DNA from: Halegenticoccus soli
Lineage (GTDB): Archaea; Halobacteriota; Halobacteria; Halobacteriales; Haloferacaceae
Direction of reading: 5' to 3'
NCBI RefSeq assembly: GCF_002844195.1
Contig: NZ_PEND01000003.1
Location: forward strand, 248,001 to 312,000
DNA length: 64,000 nt
Below are positions 1-9,153 of this stretch, one piece after another. The position numbers and the translations under genes were made by a program. Positions within the stretch are counted from its first letter, which is position 1, and each line of letters opens with the position of its first letter. The notes under the pieces are model-generated. The model made no database searches. It saw nothing but the letters and a program-made list of their open reading frames with translations, and was not told where the DNA came from.

Positions 1-624
1 TTTAGCGATTTTAGGATAGCGAACAGAGTCTCGTCTGATTTGACCCGACGAGGTGAGTTGTTTGTTCCCATACGTCAATTACACGCCACACGCCCCTTTG
101 AATACACTGATTCATAAACCAAATCTCGAGTGCTTTCCCGGAATACCTGCATCACCATTCGAGTGTACCCAAGATCTCCTTTGGGGGGAAAACATGACAT
201 AGATTAGATATTTAAGTAGATTCCGGTCGTTCGGCACAATTTTGATTGCACAAATTGTCTGAGCACGGATTTTGAATATTCTCCCAATCAAGACGAAAAG
301 CACCGCGAAGAATTACTTGGCGTTTCCTCCACATAGCGCCGCATTAGTACGCTTTCTCGGTGTTTTCTGCGAATACACTAACCGCGTCAGTTCTTGAGTA
401 GAAGAACCGAGAAAGCTCTGCCAAACCGCCAAACTTCTGCCGAGGCAGGGTAGTTTGTTGGGATTCGTCTGGACCTACCCATCGCGCATCGCTCGTTCAA
501 GTTGGAAATTAAATAATGTTTAATAATTTCTGTTCGTTGGTAGGATGACAAGACTCAATCAGATCTCTTCGATTACTCTACTACCATCCCGATGAGATGA
601 TCTTGTTCGTGGCCTTCTGAAGAA
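1..624. other. Stretch without a supported gene
   Basis: The composition is mixed and rather AT-rich. The short open frames on either strand show neither haloarchaeal acidic composition nor a recognisable motif. I see no hairpin, repeat or RNA gene here that I can support. Confidence 0.5.
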
Positions 625-876
625 ATGGCTACTTTCACGATTGCCGACTCCAATGAATACAATGAGTTCGTGATAAACTGGTACGCAGACGCACTCGCTG
701 AAAACGAACTTCCACTTACGGCTGCCCTGAGCAAGGTGCACAACAGCGAGCCATGGAGTTTTTCACCTTCATACACTCTCACAACTATGATCCTGGCACG
801 TATAGATAGTCCTGACGTGAACTGGCGTCTCCGTGAGCACAACTGTAACGCATACGACACACTCGCTCGTAAGTAG
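625..876 (+). CDS. Hypothetical protein, 83 aa
   Basis: This small soluble protein has a composition and codon use compatible with haloarchaeal coding DNA, but I do not recognise a family. It begins MATFTIADSNEYNEF and ends with a basic LARK. There is no signal peptide, membrane segment or metal-binding motif. It stands alone between a gene-free stretch and a decayed PadR-like regulator, so the context gives no role. A gene is more likely than chance because the antisense frames look poor, but it could be the surviving piece of a larger gene. Confidence 0.45.
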   Translation: MATFTIADSNEYNEFVINWYADALAENELPLTAALSKVHNSEPWSFSPSYTLTTMILARIDSPDVNWRLREHNCNAYDTLARK

Positions 877-1125
877 GAGAGCGAAGGCTAGTTTCCCAAC
901 ACAAGTTTGCCCTCTCCTGGTAGGCGATCGCTATGGCTCGTCGTCTATCTCACTGTGATCATCGACTTCCTCAACCTGGTTATTCTAATTCTCCTATTCG
1001 TTAGAAACGTCAATAGTTCCTTCTATATAGGTGTAGGTCGGGGCTTGAACCAGACAATTTTCCTAATTTCCATGATGTAACCTGAATGCAGGTATATACA
1101 CATCTAGTAAATGATGTTCCATGTC

Positions 1126-1418
1126 ATGGCGGTTTTTACCCTCAGCGGCTTCCAGCGCGACCTCCTGACCGTGATCGCCGGCCACGACCAGCCCTCGGGC
1201 CAACAGATCAAAGCAGACCTCGAAGACGCCACACCGAAGAGATCAACCACGGACGATTGTACCCCAATCTCGACGTCCTCGTCACCGAGGGCTACGTCGA
1301 GAAGGGGCAGATCGACCGCCGCACCAACTTCTATGCGATCTCCGATGAGGGACGAGATGCCCTCAGAGAGCGTCGTGAGTAGGAAGACCAGTACCTTCGA
1401 GAGACTGCACTCGCCTAA
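1126..1418 (+). pseudogene. PadR-like winged-helix regulator, frameshifted copy
   Basis: This is a decayed copy of the PadR-like regulator that is intact at 56699-56995 and 60787-61083. The first part matches in one frame (FTLSGFQRDLL, then SGQQIKADLEDA). After the codons for EDA one base is missing relative to the intact copies (14 instead of 15 bases), so the rest (INHGRLYPNLDVLV, then GYVEKGQIDRRTNFY) reads in another frame. A Trp codon in the intact copies is TAG here, followed by the in-frame tail YLRETALA. The gene is therefore dead twice over. The following bases also match the downstream part of the other two copies, so it arrived as part of the same repeat. Confidence 0.85.
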
Positions 1419-1510
1419 CCTCGAACGTCATACCAGAGAACCCCTCTGTCAGAGTGAAGAGTGGGGCCTCACGAGACAGCGAGCCTCCGTAATGCGGAGT
1501 TGACGATGGA

Positions 1511-1775
1511 GTGTTCACTGTGACGGTCGATCGTCTCGAAGAGGGGGACGCTGTCGTGCTCGTCGAAGTGGACGACGAGATCGCCAACGAAATTCGGCTT
1601 GACGAAGAGCAGCTTCCGGCGGACGCTGGGGGAAAGCAATGTCCTTGAAGTGGTTATTGCGGACGGAAAGGTAGTTAATCAGGAGTCTGGCCCGGAAACG
1701 ACCACTCAGTGTGAGCAAGCCGCTCGGAAGCGGTTTGATCGCCTCTTCAGAAGGCCCGACGACTCACAGGAGTAG
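1511..1775 (+). pseudogene. DUF3006-like protein, frameshifted
   Basis: The first half reads VTVDRLEEGDAVVLVEVDD and continues to LDEEQLPADA. The second half reads VLEVVIADGKVVNQESGPE to an RRPDDSQE end in the next frame. Together they give a DUF3006-like protein of about 88 residues, a small domain of unknown role starting with a VDR(F/L)EG pattern. The switch fits one extra G in the five-G run at 1628-1632. GTG at 1511 or 1520 could be the start. It is either a genuine pseudogene or an assembly error in the homopolymer. Confidence 0.65.
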
Positions 1776-2261
1776 ACTCGCTTCGAAATGGTGCGGGAGA
1801 TAGTTTCCCCGATCCCCCGGCACACGCTGACACACCAAACTCCTCTGGGGTCGAACCCCGTGTGGGAATCGTTCCACCACACATATTATTCCCTCATAAA
1901 AAGGAGAAAGTAAGATTTCGAGAGAGTTTAATAGAGTGAGCGATATCGTGAGGATGAACGTGCTCAGAGGCACCACGAGGACGTTCAGCGGGTTGACACA
2001 CCACCATCCCCCCTTTTGATTGCACTCTCGCTCGGTTACTAATCCGCTAGTGGTATGGTACCTTACTGCGTATTTTATTAGTGGGAGGCACCATAGGCGG
2101 GAAACTCCCGTTGTGAAGGGTATGGTGCCTCTCGTCGCCGTGGGCACGTGAGGTCCCTGGTAGTAGAGTCTCTCATTTTTGAGGTGTACCTCCTCGAAGA
2201 AGGAAATCTATTCCCAGCCTCTGCATTTAAGATAAACACCCGGGGAGAGATCATTATCTTC
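1776..2261. other. Gene-free, partly AT-rich stretch
   Basis: No frame shows a recognisable protein or haloarchaeal composition. The stretch ends at the hairpin that opens the IS605-like element at about 2262. I see nothing else I can support. Confidence 0.45.
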
Positions 2262-2722
2262 CTCTCGGAGAGAATCCCGCCGTTAAGGGGGGCGGAAATC
2301 CGCCCACAGCGATGCAACCGCCGTTGAGTGCCAGCACGGCACTCAAACGCTTACGAGACGCCGTGACAAACGTGGTATCACGGGGTCCGCTGTCTCCTCT
2401 CAGATTGGCCACCGGAGGAGACGGGCCGCACTCCACCCATGTTTGCGGTGCCCTGCAAGCCCAGTCAAAAGGTGTGACCGGGGCCGGCAACAAGGACCTG
2501 CGAAGATCGACCGCTCGGGAGAGAGCCGCGTTGAGAAACCGCGCGACGATGACTCGCACGCGGATGGAAGCACACGTGGCGGTGCCACAGGACGCTCCCG
2601 GTCGAGGGGTGCAACCCGCCCCGCCGACGCTGGGAGAGGGGGCCCCGAAATCGAACCGGACCGACTGGGTTCCCCGCTGTGGAAGGGAAACCCCGCCGTT
2701 CACGGCGGGCGAGGACGTCACG
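2262..2722 (+). mobile_element. TnpB-less IS200/IS605-like element (PATE/MITE type)
   Basis: The right side ends in an 18-base hairpin (2692-2709, CCCGCCGT and ACGGCGGG arms) followed by GAGGACGTCAC. This is the same layout as the right ends beside the TnpB genes at 44580-44615 and 63446-63480. The left side has GGAGAGAATCCCGCCGTTAA, close to the hairpin segment just upstream of the TnpB gene at 43139. The roughly 450 bp between contain no TnpB frame. Palindrome-associated transposable elements (PATEs) of this kind, related to IS605, are known from haloarchaea. Alternatively it is the 3' remnant of a TnpB element whose gene has decayed beyond recognition. Confidence 0.55.
2290..2588 (+). ncRNA. 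Candidate structured RNA inside the TnpB-less element
   Basis: A dense series of hairpins lies here: GGGCGG/CCGCCC (2290-2305), GAGTGCC/GGCACTC (2326-2344), CCGTGA/TCACGG (2361-2383), GTCTCCTC/GAGGAGAC (2392-2422), CCGCA/TGCGG (2426-2448) and GTGGC/GCCAC (2576-2588). Several stems are perfect over seven or eight bases. The position just inside an IS605-type right end is where TnpB guide RNAs (omegaRNA/reRNA) lie. Function and boundaries are inference; GC-rich DNA forms chance stems, so confidence is low. Confidence 0.3.
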
Positions 2723-2744
2723 CTGCCCGCCATTCTCGTCACTC

Positions 2745-3150
2745 CCTCTGCGCGTAAAGACGCCAACGGCAGAGCAGAGAATCCACGACTCTCTCGCTCA
2801 TCACACTGTGTGTGATCGGAGAAATCGACTGCTTCGCCTGCATTTCGTTTCTTTCTTTCCTACTACTCTGTAATCACGGGAGGTTCCTCCAGTGTCGCCA
2901 CTCTCAGACAGGCAAGCAGAGGCCGGTCGTGGGAGGTCCGAGAGACGAGACGGCTCTCACCGTGGCGTCTATCATGCCTCTCCTACGTGCTTCCGATCAC
3001 AACGCCGTGATTTGCTCTCGCGGTGTCCGTCTCCGCTGTCTCCGACTGTGGCACCGAGGCGACGGAGCCGTTCGACGAGCCGAGGCGAGAAAACGACGCG
3101 TCGCGTTCCACGCCGCTTGACGATCTCGACATCGTCCTCACCGAACCGAT
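2745..3150. repeat. Dispersed repeat, copy A (about 400 bp)
   Basis: This stretch is highly similar to 7237-7640 (copy B) and, over its central part, to 39390-39670 (copy C). All copies contain a TCATCACAC...GTGATC-type palindrome near the left side (perfect here: ATCACAC/GTGTGAT around 2804-2820), then a TACTCTGTA(C/A)TCAC segment, a GATCACAACGCCG(T/C)GATTTGCTC segment and GGAGCCGTTCGA near the right side. It may be a MITE or the shared end of a duplicated gene. On the minus strand copies A and B share a coding-like patch (DDVEIVKRRGTRRVVFS). Confidence 0.7.
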
Positions 3151-3390
3151 TGACGAAGACGTTCACGTCAACATTTGTGAGAGCCACAGGTCTCTGTTGC
3201 GACCGTGACTCTCACCCCATCGAGGCGTTTCAAAAGACAAACTCACGCAGTATCTTCGGGCGATTCAAATTCGAAGGGAGTTATTCGATAAACCAGGTCA
3301 AGAAGCACTCAAACGCACTATTCGAGCCGCCCTCTGAGATCAACAATTTGTCACATATGAGCATCTGTCCTTTGTCATCGCCTTCGAGCG
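3151..3390. other. Gene-free stretch after repeat copy A
   Basis: No protein-like frame is supported between the repeat and the convergent end of the enolase-superfamily gene. The DNA is moderately AT-rich and carries no evident repeat. Confidence 0.4.
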
Positions 3391-4500
3391 TCAGTACCAT
3401 TCGAGACCGCGAGGATCTGATGGAGGTGAAAGGGGGCTAGTGGGAAGGCCAGGAGTCGGTTCCGGGTGATTATACTCTCGTGGAGCAATATCGTTCGGCG
3501 ACGACGGATAGAACAACGACGCGAGGGCATGGATGTGCTGACGCCCAACGCCTAACTCGGTCTGGCCGCCGCCGTACATTCGAATGTCGTGTTCCACACA
3601 ATAGTCGATGGTATCGAAGAGGCTCTCAAGTGTGCCAAATCGCGAGGGCTTAATGTTGAGCCAGTCGGGCTCAAACGGAAGTTGCTTGACACTCTCCATA
3701 CTCGTAATCGGCGCATCCCACGTGATTCGATGTTCGATGCCTTCGAAGAGCGCCCGCGTCTCGTCGGTGAGAACTGGATCCTCGATGAGCACATCCGGAA
3801 AGTTCTCGATAAGACGTCGGTAAAGGGCTGGATCCGAGGGCTGGTCGACCACCGTCCCTTTATATTGGCCTTTGAAGTCTAGAATCCGGACGGCATTGGT
3901 ATCCACAAGTTGCCTGATCAGTTTGTCCGTCCACCCGGGGGTGATGTCGAGTTTGAACTCTAAATTGGAATTCAAACCGAGCCAGGTAGCCACCCGGTCA
4001 AACGTTGGTGGATCACCCAATCGGTTGCTGACGACGAAACGAACGGGATGGTACTCACGGTCTAAGACTGTAGCCAAATCCGTTTTGGCCTGCTTGAGCG
4101 CGAGGTCAAGGGCCGCACTTTCGATTGCCCACCGGCGATAGTGTCGAGACGCTTTACGTTCTGGTTCGCGATTCAGGAAAAGATCCATTCCGTCGAGCGC
4201 CGCCGAAAATGTCGCTATCGTATACTTACCGGAAAGCGGGAGTTCGGTTGAGGATTCGATGAGTGCATGATGGTCCACGTCGTCGTAAGTAACGTCTTCG
4301 CCGTAGCCGGTACTTTCCTTTCCGTGGAGTGTTATCTCAGTACACGGTCGCCTGAATTCAGGAGTACCTGGAATATCGTCCTGTACTGACAACACAACGC
4401 TCGCACGTGCAAAATCCCCCGTACAGTTCTGCTCGCGGTAGCTAAGATCATAGCTATCGATAGTGAGCGGCAAGTCCTTTATACGGTCGTATGATGTCAT
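3391..4500 (-). CDS. Enolase-superfamily enzyme (muconate-lactonizing/OSBS-like fold)
   Basis: This 369-residue protein has an N-terminal capping domain (about residues 1-130) and a C-terminal barrel. The barrel holds the expected acidic metal ligands in order: LDFKG (Asp), LIEDP (Glu) and TWDAPI (Asp). FKLD early in the barrel and LNIKPSRFG late in it offer lysines on both sides of the site, as in the muconate-lactonizing, succinylbenzoate-synthase and dipeptide-epimerase subgroups. GGGQTELGVGR closes the barrel. The enzyme should abstract a proton alpha to a carboxylate in the cytoplasm using Mg2+. The substrate cannot be read from the sequence. It stands alone beside a DrrAB-type exporter, and is unrelated in sequence to the sugar-acid dehydratase at 11159. 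Confidence 0.75.
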   Translation of the reverse strand: MTSYDRIKDLPLTIDSYDLSYREQNCTGDFARASVVLSVQDDIPGTPEFRRPCTEITLHGKESTGYGEDVTYDDVDHHALIESSTELPLSGKYTIATFSAALDGMDLFLNREPERKASRHYRRWAIESAALDLALKQAKTDLATVLDREYHPVRFVVSNRLGDPPTFDRVATWLGLNSNLEFKLDITPGWTDKLIRQLVDTNAVRILDFKGQYKGTVVDQPSDPALYRRLIENFPDVLIEDPVLTDETRALFEGIEHRITWDAPITSMESVKQLPFEPDWLNIKPSRFGTLESLFDTIDYCVEHDIRMYGGGQTELGVGRQHIHALASLFYPSSPNDIAPREYNHPEPTPGLPTSPLSPPSDPRGLEWY

Positions 4501-4597
4501 ACGTTAGTTCTCTCCCGATTCCGGAATATATGCTTGGTCATAATTGCTATGAGACTGAATTGCTCGAAGCGCTCTCTTCGCTAATTCTCCCCTCTAG

Positions 4598-5437
4598 TTA
4601 CCGCTCTTTGTGGTACATGTAGAGTGATAACGGCGCGAACACGGCAACGAGCACCGCGGAGGCGACGAGCACCCACATTACATCTGCCAAGGCGACGCCA
4701 CCGTGCATGAGGCCGCGCGAGGCGTCGACGAGATGCGTGACTGGATTCACCCTGACCACGGTCTGGAGCCACGTCGGCATGGTTGCTGGATCGACGAAGA
4801 TATTACTCACGAACGTGAGCGGAAAGAGCAGGAGGAAGCTCGACGTCATAACGGATTCGGGTGTATCGACGAGGAGTCCGACGACGATCCAGATCCAAGA
4901 GAGACTGAACGCGAAGACGAGCACGAGCGCAAGTGCGAAAAGTACTCCCACGAGTCCGGCCTCGGGACGGAAGCCGAGGACAACGCCGAGTCCGACGACC
5001 ATGACCGCCGCCATCGAGTAGCGCAATACGTCGCCGAGGAGCGCTCCGACCAGCGGTGCAGGCTGCCAGATCGGCAGCGACTGGAAGCGATCGAACAGGC
5101 CCTTGTCGATATCCGTGTTGAGGCCGACGCCCGTGTAGACGGTGATGAAGACGATGGCCTGCACGAGGATGCCCGGCAGCAGGAACTGGATGTACTCGCG
5201 CGGGGACCCCGCGAGGGCGCCGCCGAACAGGAAGGTGAACAGCACCGTGGTCATGAGCGGGAACGCCGTGACGTCGAAGAGTTGGAAGGGCACGTGCTTG
5301 ATTTTTAAAAGCGCCCGCCACCCGAGAGTAATCGACGCAGAGACGGGTCCGGGGCGGGGCGGCCGCTCGATCCGTGAGAGGACTCCACCGAGTTCCTCCT
5401 CTACGACGGTGGGTGGCCGAGTGGTCTCGCTGCTCAT
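4598..5437 (-). CDS. ABC-2 type exporter permease (DrrB-like)
   Basis: This 279-residue permease has six probable membrane segments, starting near [15 protein letters not shown] and including [20 protein letters not shown] and the conserved [19 protein letters not shown] before the last helices. The N-terminal tail, with the segment [15 protein letters not shown], is typical of daunorubicin-resistance DrrB permeases. Its ATG overlaps the stop codon of the upstream ATPase gene (ATGA, 5434-5437), so the two are translationally coupled. Together they should form a membrane exporter for a hydrophobic compound or lipid. The substrate is unknown. A second DrrAB pair lies at 50739-52660. Confidence 0.88.
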   Translation of the reverse strand: MSSETTRPPTVVEEELGGVLSRIERPPRPGPVSASITLGWRALLKIKHVPFQLFDVTAFPLMTTVLFTFLFGGALAGSPREYIQFLLPGILVQAIVFITVYTGVGLNTDIDKGLFDRFQSLPIWQPAPLVGALLGDVLRYSMAAVMVVGLGVVLGFRPEAGLVGVLFALALVLVFAFSLSWIWIVVGLLVDTPESVMTSSFLLLFPLTFVSNIFVDPATMPTWLQTVVRVNPVTHLVDASRGLMHGGVALADVMWVLVASAVLVAVFAPLSLYMYHKER

Positions 5438-6549
5438 GCGCTCATCTCCTCCGTCGTGTCCTCAGCGGGCCGACCTGTGAGTGCAAGGAAGACTTCGTCG
5501 AGGCTCGCTTGGCCGAGCGAGAACTCGGCAACGCGGATACCGACATCCGCGAGCGCCGTTAGTACCGCTGCTGCCTCCTGATCGTGCGGAACGCTCGCGG
5601 AGAGGGCATCTCGATCGGTTCCGTTATGGACGACCACGCCGAGGACGTCTCGCAGGATGGCTCCGGCCTCCTCTCGGCGTTCTGGATCCCGGAGGCGGAT
5701 GTGGAGGGTGCTGGCGCCCACGGCGGCCTTCAATTCACGGCTCGTGCCCTCGGCGATGACGTGACCGTTGTCGATCACGGCGAGGCGGTCGGCGAGGCGG
5801 TCTGCCTCGTCAAGGTACTGCGTAGTAAGGAGAACAGTGGTTCCCTCCGCGGCGATGGTACGGATGATGGCCCAAACCTGATTTCGGCTGCGCGGATCGA
5901 GGCCCGTTGTCGGCTCGTCAAGAAACAGTACTTCCGGCGTAACGACGAGGCTCGCGGCGATATCAAGTCGGCGTCGCATACCACCGGAGTACGTCCGTAC
6001 CTGGCGTGTGGCAGCGTCGTCGAGGCCAAAGGCTGTAAGGAGTTCGTCGGCGCGTGTCTTTGCGTCGCGCCAAGAGAATCCGAGCAGGCGCCCCACGAGG
6101 ACGAGGTTCTCACGTCCAGTAAGATCCTCGTCGACAGAGGCATACTGGCCCGTGAGACTCACCGTTGCGCGAACTTCGGCTGCGTCCTGGACGATATCGT
6201 GTCCGAGGACGGTTGCGATCCCGGCGTCCGGGCGGAGCAACGTTGCGAGCATCCGGATCGTCGTGGTTTTTCCGGCGCCGTTAGGGCCTAACAGTCCGTA
6301 CACGGTGCCCCGGGGGATCCGAAGGTTGACGCCGTCTACGGCCTGCGTGTCGCCGAATGCTTTCTTTAGGCCGTTGGTTTCAATTGCGAGATCAAGTTCA
6401 GTTGGAGACTTCTGGAGGGTTCGGTCCTCTTCGGCAGAAAGTATCGATGAGGACTGAGAATCTCCATCCGCCTCGATTGAAGTCATTTTCGCCGGATTCG
6501 ATGGCTTCGAAGAATGGACTGCATCTCGTGGTGAGTGGCGCTCACTCAT
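5434..6549 (-). CDS. ABC exporter ATP-binding protein (DrrA-like)
   Basis: This 371-residue ATPase has Walker [11 protein letters not shown], signature [11 protein letters not shown], Walker [13 protein letters not shown] and the switch region [10 protein letters not shown], followed by the C-terminal extension usual in DrrA proteins (ending near [15 protein letters not shown]). It powers the permease encoded directly downstream, with a four-base overlap. The first 55 residues are a low-complexity acidic and serine-rich lead before the domain starts at [13 protein letters not shown], so a later start is possible. The pair resembles multidrug or antibiotic exporters. No regulator is adjacent. 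Confidence 0.88.
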   Translation of the reverse strand: MSERHSPRDAVHSSKPSNPAKMTSIEADGDSQSSSILSAEEDRTLQKSPTELDLAIETNGLKKAFGDTQAVDGVNLRIPRGTVYGLLGPNGAGKTTTIRMLATLLRPDAGIATVLGHDIVQDAAEVRATVSLTGQYASVDEDLTGRENLVLVGRLLGFSWRDAKTRADELLTAFGLDDAATRQVRTYSGGMRRRLDIAASLVVTPEVLFLDEPTTGLDPRSRNQVWAIIRTIAAEGTTVLLTTQYLDEADRLADRLAVIDNGHVIAEGTSRELKAAVGASTLHIRLRDPERREEAGAILRDVLGVVVHNGTDRDALSASVPHDQEAAAVLTALADVGIRVAEFSLGQASLDEVFLALTGRPAEDTTEEMSA

Positions 6550-7236
6550 GCGTTCACTTCCATTGACTCTTCTCTGTGAGTACGGTTGTTCATAGCTCTA
6601 CATCTCCTCACTACTCTGACGCCTCATCAGGGCATAAACTCGAGCCATATGCGGAGTGAAAGTGATCCGCTGTAGTCTCTCAACGCCGTTTCTCGCCTCT
6701 CTGGGACTACCTGTCGATTCAGAGATTGAACTCTGCTCAACGACGGTCTGGTTCAGTCTACTCTCACACTCCCACGCTTCTTCCGAAACTTTGTTCCACC
6801 CTACCCTATCCGGAATTCACTTTGTCGGCGAACAAAACAGTGTGCTCGATAGTTGTCGTCTCATGAAAAGCGAGGGTGAGAAACCCCCGCGGGGTTTTGG
6901 CGTTTACTTCCAAACCCAGGCCAAGCATACCTCCAACCTCAATCAGCAAAAAGTCACCGAACTTGGAACATAAGGAAACGTGGGAAGTAACGATGAGATT
7001 GAGGTAAAACATTACCTCCAGATCCAGGTCAACGAAGAGCAGCCAGGTCTAGTGAGAATTAACCGAGCAGGCCGCCGGCCTTGTTGTTTCGGTTCTACCC
7101 GCGCTCAAGCTGCTCGGATGGCTCTGACAGGCCACCACGCTCCAGCAGTTTATCGGGGCCCATTCATCCGCCTGGATTTGACGTATTCCACCGTCAGGCG
7201 CCCTTTCGTTCAGAATACGCCTCCTCTTGGGATTCT
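6550..7236. other. Gene-free stretch upstream of the DrrA gene
   Basis: No supported gene is present. Around 6872-6900 there is a GAAACCCCCGCGGGGTTTTGG palindromic patch, loosely like the hairpins of the IS605-type elements here. The rest shows only short frames of poor composition. The promoter of the DrrA-like gene should lie near 6550-6600 but no clear TATA box stands out. Confidence 0.4.
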
Positions 7237-7640
7237 TCTCGGCCACTCACTCCGCAAGTAGAGACACCAACGGAGAACAGGTGATCCCCCGATTTTCTCG
7301 CTCATCATAGCGTGTGATCGGAAAGTCGCCAGTATCACCCGCATTCTGTTGCTCTCTCCTACTACTCTGTACTCACGGGAGGTTCCTCCGGTGTCGCCAC
7401 TCTCGGACAGGCAAACTGAGGCCGGATGTGGCATTCCCGAGAGATGGGGAGGCTCTCGCCGTGGTATCTATCATGTCCCTCCTACGTGCTCCCGATCACA
7501 ACGCCGCGATTTGCTCCCTCGTTCGTCCCCGCCGTCTCCGACTGTGCACCGAGCTGACGGAGCCGTTCGACGAGCCGAGATGAGAAAACGACGCGCCGTG
7601 TTCCACGCCGCTTGACGATCTCGACATCGTCCTCGCCGGA
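7237..7640. repeat. Dispersed repeat, copy B (about 400 bp)
   Basis: This is the second copy of the repeat at 2745-3150. The left palindrome is shortened (ATCATAGCGTGTGAT), but the TACTCTGTACTCACGGGAGG, CTCGGACAGGCAAAC, GATCACAACGCCGCGATTTG and TTCCACGCCGCTTGACGATC segments align along the whole length. The copies diverge after about 3150 and 7640, which marks the right boundary. Confidence 0.7.
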
Positions 7641-7805
7641 TCCAATCGATTGCGCTGTCGATGCGCGGTACTCGCAGGAGATTTTGATCTGCGCGGGCGT
7701 CTGCGGCGAACAGTCTGTGAGCTTCTCGACTGTGAATCGAAACGGCGCGGTACGTGGTGAGGGGTCTGCGGTCACCTCGACTCGTGGATACCGCCCAGTG
7801 GCCAT
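7482..7805 (-). CDS. Hypothetical protein, 107 aa, partly inside repeat copy B
   Basis: The N-terminal half (MATGRYPRVEVTADPSPRT, then FRFTVEKLTDCSPQTPAQ) has good haloarchaeal composition, and the middle (GEDDVEIVKRRGTRRVVF) is conserved in repeat copy A. The last third runs through the repeat and looks less protein-like. I recognise no family. It may be a real small gene whose 3' end is carried by the repeat, which would explain the truncated match in copy A near 3060-3150. No partner gene is evident. Confidence 0.35.
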   Translation of the reverse strand: MATGRYPRVEVTADPSPRTAPFRFTVEKLTDCSPQTPAQIKISCEYRASTAQSIGSGEDDVEIVKRRGTRRVVFSSRLVERLRQLGAQSETAGTNEGANRGVVIGST

Positions 7806-7833
7806 ACAGGGAACTAGCGTCCTGCGGTCATAA

Positions 7834-7957
7834 CCGAGGCTCTGCTTGGTGGTTTGGGAGTGGGGAAAGGGACAGTTGTTCATCCCCACTCAGGTGTTGT
7901 GGGTGACTCCTCGTGTCTTGTCCTAAGGTTAGTCAGCCGTGTTCACAGGAGCGATGT
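7834..7957. repeat. Segment shared with 30218-30351
   Basis: The two stretches share GACAG(T/C)TGTTCATCCCCA, ACTCCTCGTGTCTTGTCCTA and AG(G/A)TTAGTCAGCCGTGTTCACAGGAGCGATGTA. The match covers the end of a DUF6788-like gene and the start of the small gene after it on the minus strand. Here both genes are decayed. The match stops where the 26 bp inverted repeat begins at 7959. Confidence 0.75.
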
Positions 7958-8063
7958 ATCGAGAAATAGCCCATCGAATGAATCGACGATCGCCACTACT
8001 GGCAGTAGCGCGAAGACAGCGACTCGTGGGCCTCGAAGATTCATTCGATGGGCTATTTCTCGA
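7929..8063 (-). pseudogene. DUF6788-like gene, rearranged C-terminal remnant
   Basis: On the minus strand the last codons read SRYIAPVNTAD and stop, identical to the end of the related gene at 30323-30673. Upstream of that the match breaks at the 26 bp inverted repeat. The piece that should precede it is found on the plus strand instead (DRHYWQ, stop, REDSDSWASK in 7984-8036), matching DRQYYY-stop-QWREDGSTWVS of the other copy. So an internal segment of the gene lies in the opposite orientation. Confidence 0.65.
7959..8063. repeat. Perfect 26 bp inverted repeat with 53 bp spacer
   Basis: The arms are 7959-7984 and 8038-8063, starting TCGAGAAATAGCCCATCG on the left and ending with its exact complement on the right. 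The match is perfect over 26 bases and stops abruptly on both sides. The 53-base spacer holds a gene fragment oriented opposite to its paralogue at 30323-30673, so the arrangement looks like the product of an inversion. Confidence 0.9.
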
Positions 8064-9153
8064 CCACTGTTCACTGAGAAGACCGCTGACTCTCGTTCGG
8101 CGTCGGCAAACTCTGCGAGCAGTCATGTCGTTGTCCAAATACTAGTATGGAAGCAATTGAGCGCGAGGTTCTCATCGGGTGAATGGTTGTTTTCGTCTTC
8201 GTTCGCATACGGGATCGTTACCAGTGGAAGGATCAGTTCGTGCTGGAAGACAGCTGTCGGAAGTGATCTGCCGAGTGTCGGCTTGAGGATGGATTCGACT
8301 CACCAGGCATTGGCGACGGCTGCTATCACGGAGTCGGCGGCTGGGTGTGGATTCCGGCGTCCGTCTCGCTTCTGGCGACGATGCTGGAGTGGTCTTCGTA
8401 CTGCGCTCAGACGGCCGGCGTGTACTAGGCGTTGGGCTCGTCGTGAGCGACAGGCGCGGCACCGTCGATGGATCGCGAGTTGAGTTGAACGAAAGCGACG
8501 TATCAGGTATCGACTGAGTCCCTCACGATATATTTGTTGATAGAGTAGACAATCAGCTAATGTCACTGTTTAAATCTGGGGTGAATGGCGGAAATCACTC
8601 GGCTGGTCGCCGATATCAGCTATTACGTGGCCTAAACTGACGGTGATCGATCGTTACCGCCGAATGAACTCTACCCCGAACCTGTAGGCGTTCTGCACTT
8701 CTCTATACCCCCTCTTTATCTAATTATCTATGCAGGATTTATTTCGCCTATATTGCATAGGAATTTTTGAATATTCCTGCTTAGGAAGAGAACTCCGAAA
8801 ATTATCCGTTTGAGCAGGGAAAACACAGTATATTGGGCATCTAGTACACGGTAGAGTAGAATAAACAAATAAGTTTCTCCTCGCAACTCGCGTTCTTTCG
8901 AGATCGTCGGGAATACGCGGAATGACCGACTAAATCGTCAATAACTCGTCACAGATCTCGAATAAATTCTGGCCAACTCTCAATCGAACTATCTCTCCTT
9001 AAACATTGATTATTGGATAAACTATGGCAATTCGGCTGTTCTCAACTGGCTAGATAAGATGTCGAAGTAGAGTCGAACGGTGCTACAGGACCATTGGTGT
9101 AATCATTGAGACTGAGGTGGTACTGATGGGATGAGAGGAAACCGAAGGTGCGC
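8064..9153. other. Decayed, AT-rich stretch without an intact gene
   Basis: Between about 8340 and 8512 the plus strand has a coding-like piece (DAGVVFVLRSDGRRVLGVGL, ending VSGID and a stop) that could be the C-terminus of a lost gene, but no start or family is recognisable. From 8590 to 9150 the DNA is AT-rich with scattered stops. No RNA gene or repeat was recognised. Confidence 0.4.

Noticed and set aside
2290-2588. RNase P RNA or SRP RNA
   Set aside because: The hairpins prompted the idea, but I found neither the conserved GAGGAAAGUC/ACAGAA pairing of RNase P nor the SRP helix-8 motif; the IS605-type right end fits better.
2312-2815. 167-codon plus-strand frame across the TnpB-less element
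   Set aside because: It runs through the hairpins and the right end, shows no conserved residues and has the composition of GC-rich non-coding DNA.
4703-5308. 201-codon plus-strand frame antisense to the DrrB-like gene
   Set aside because: It is Glu/Asp/Arg-rich with no hydrophobic core, and the minus strand encodes a clear permease with coupled neighbours.
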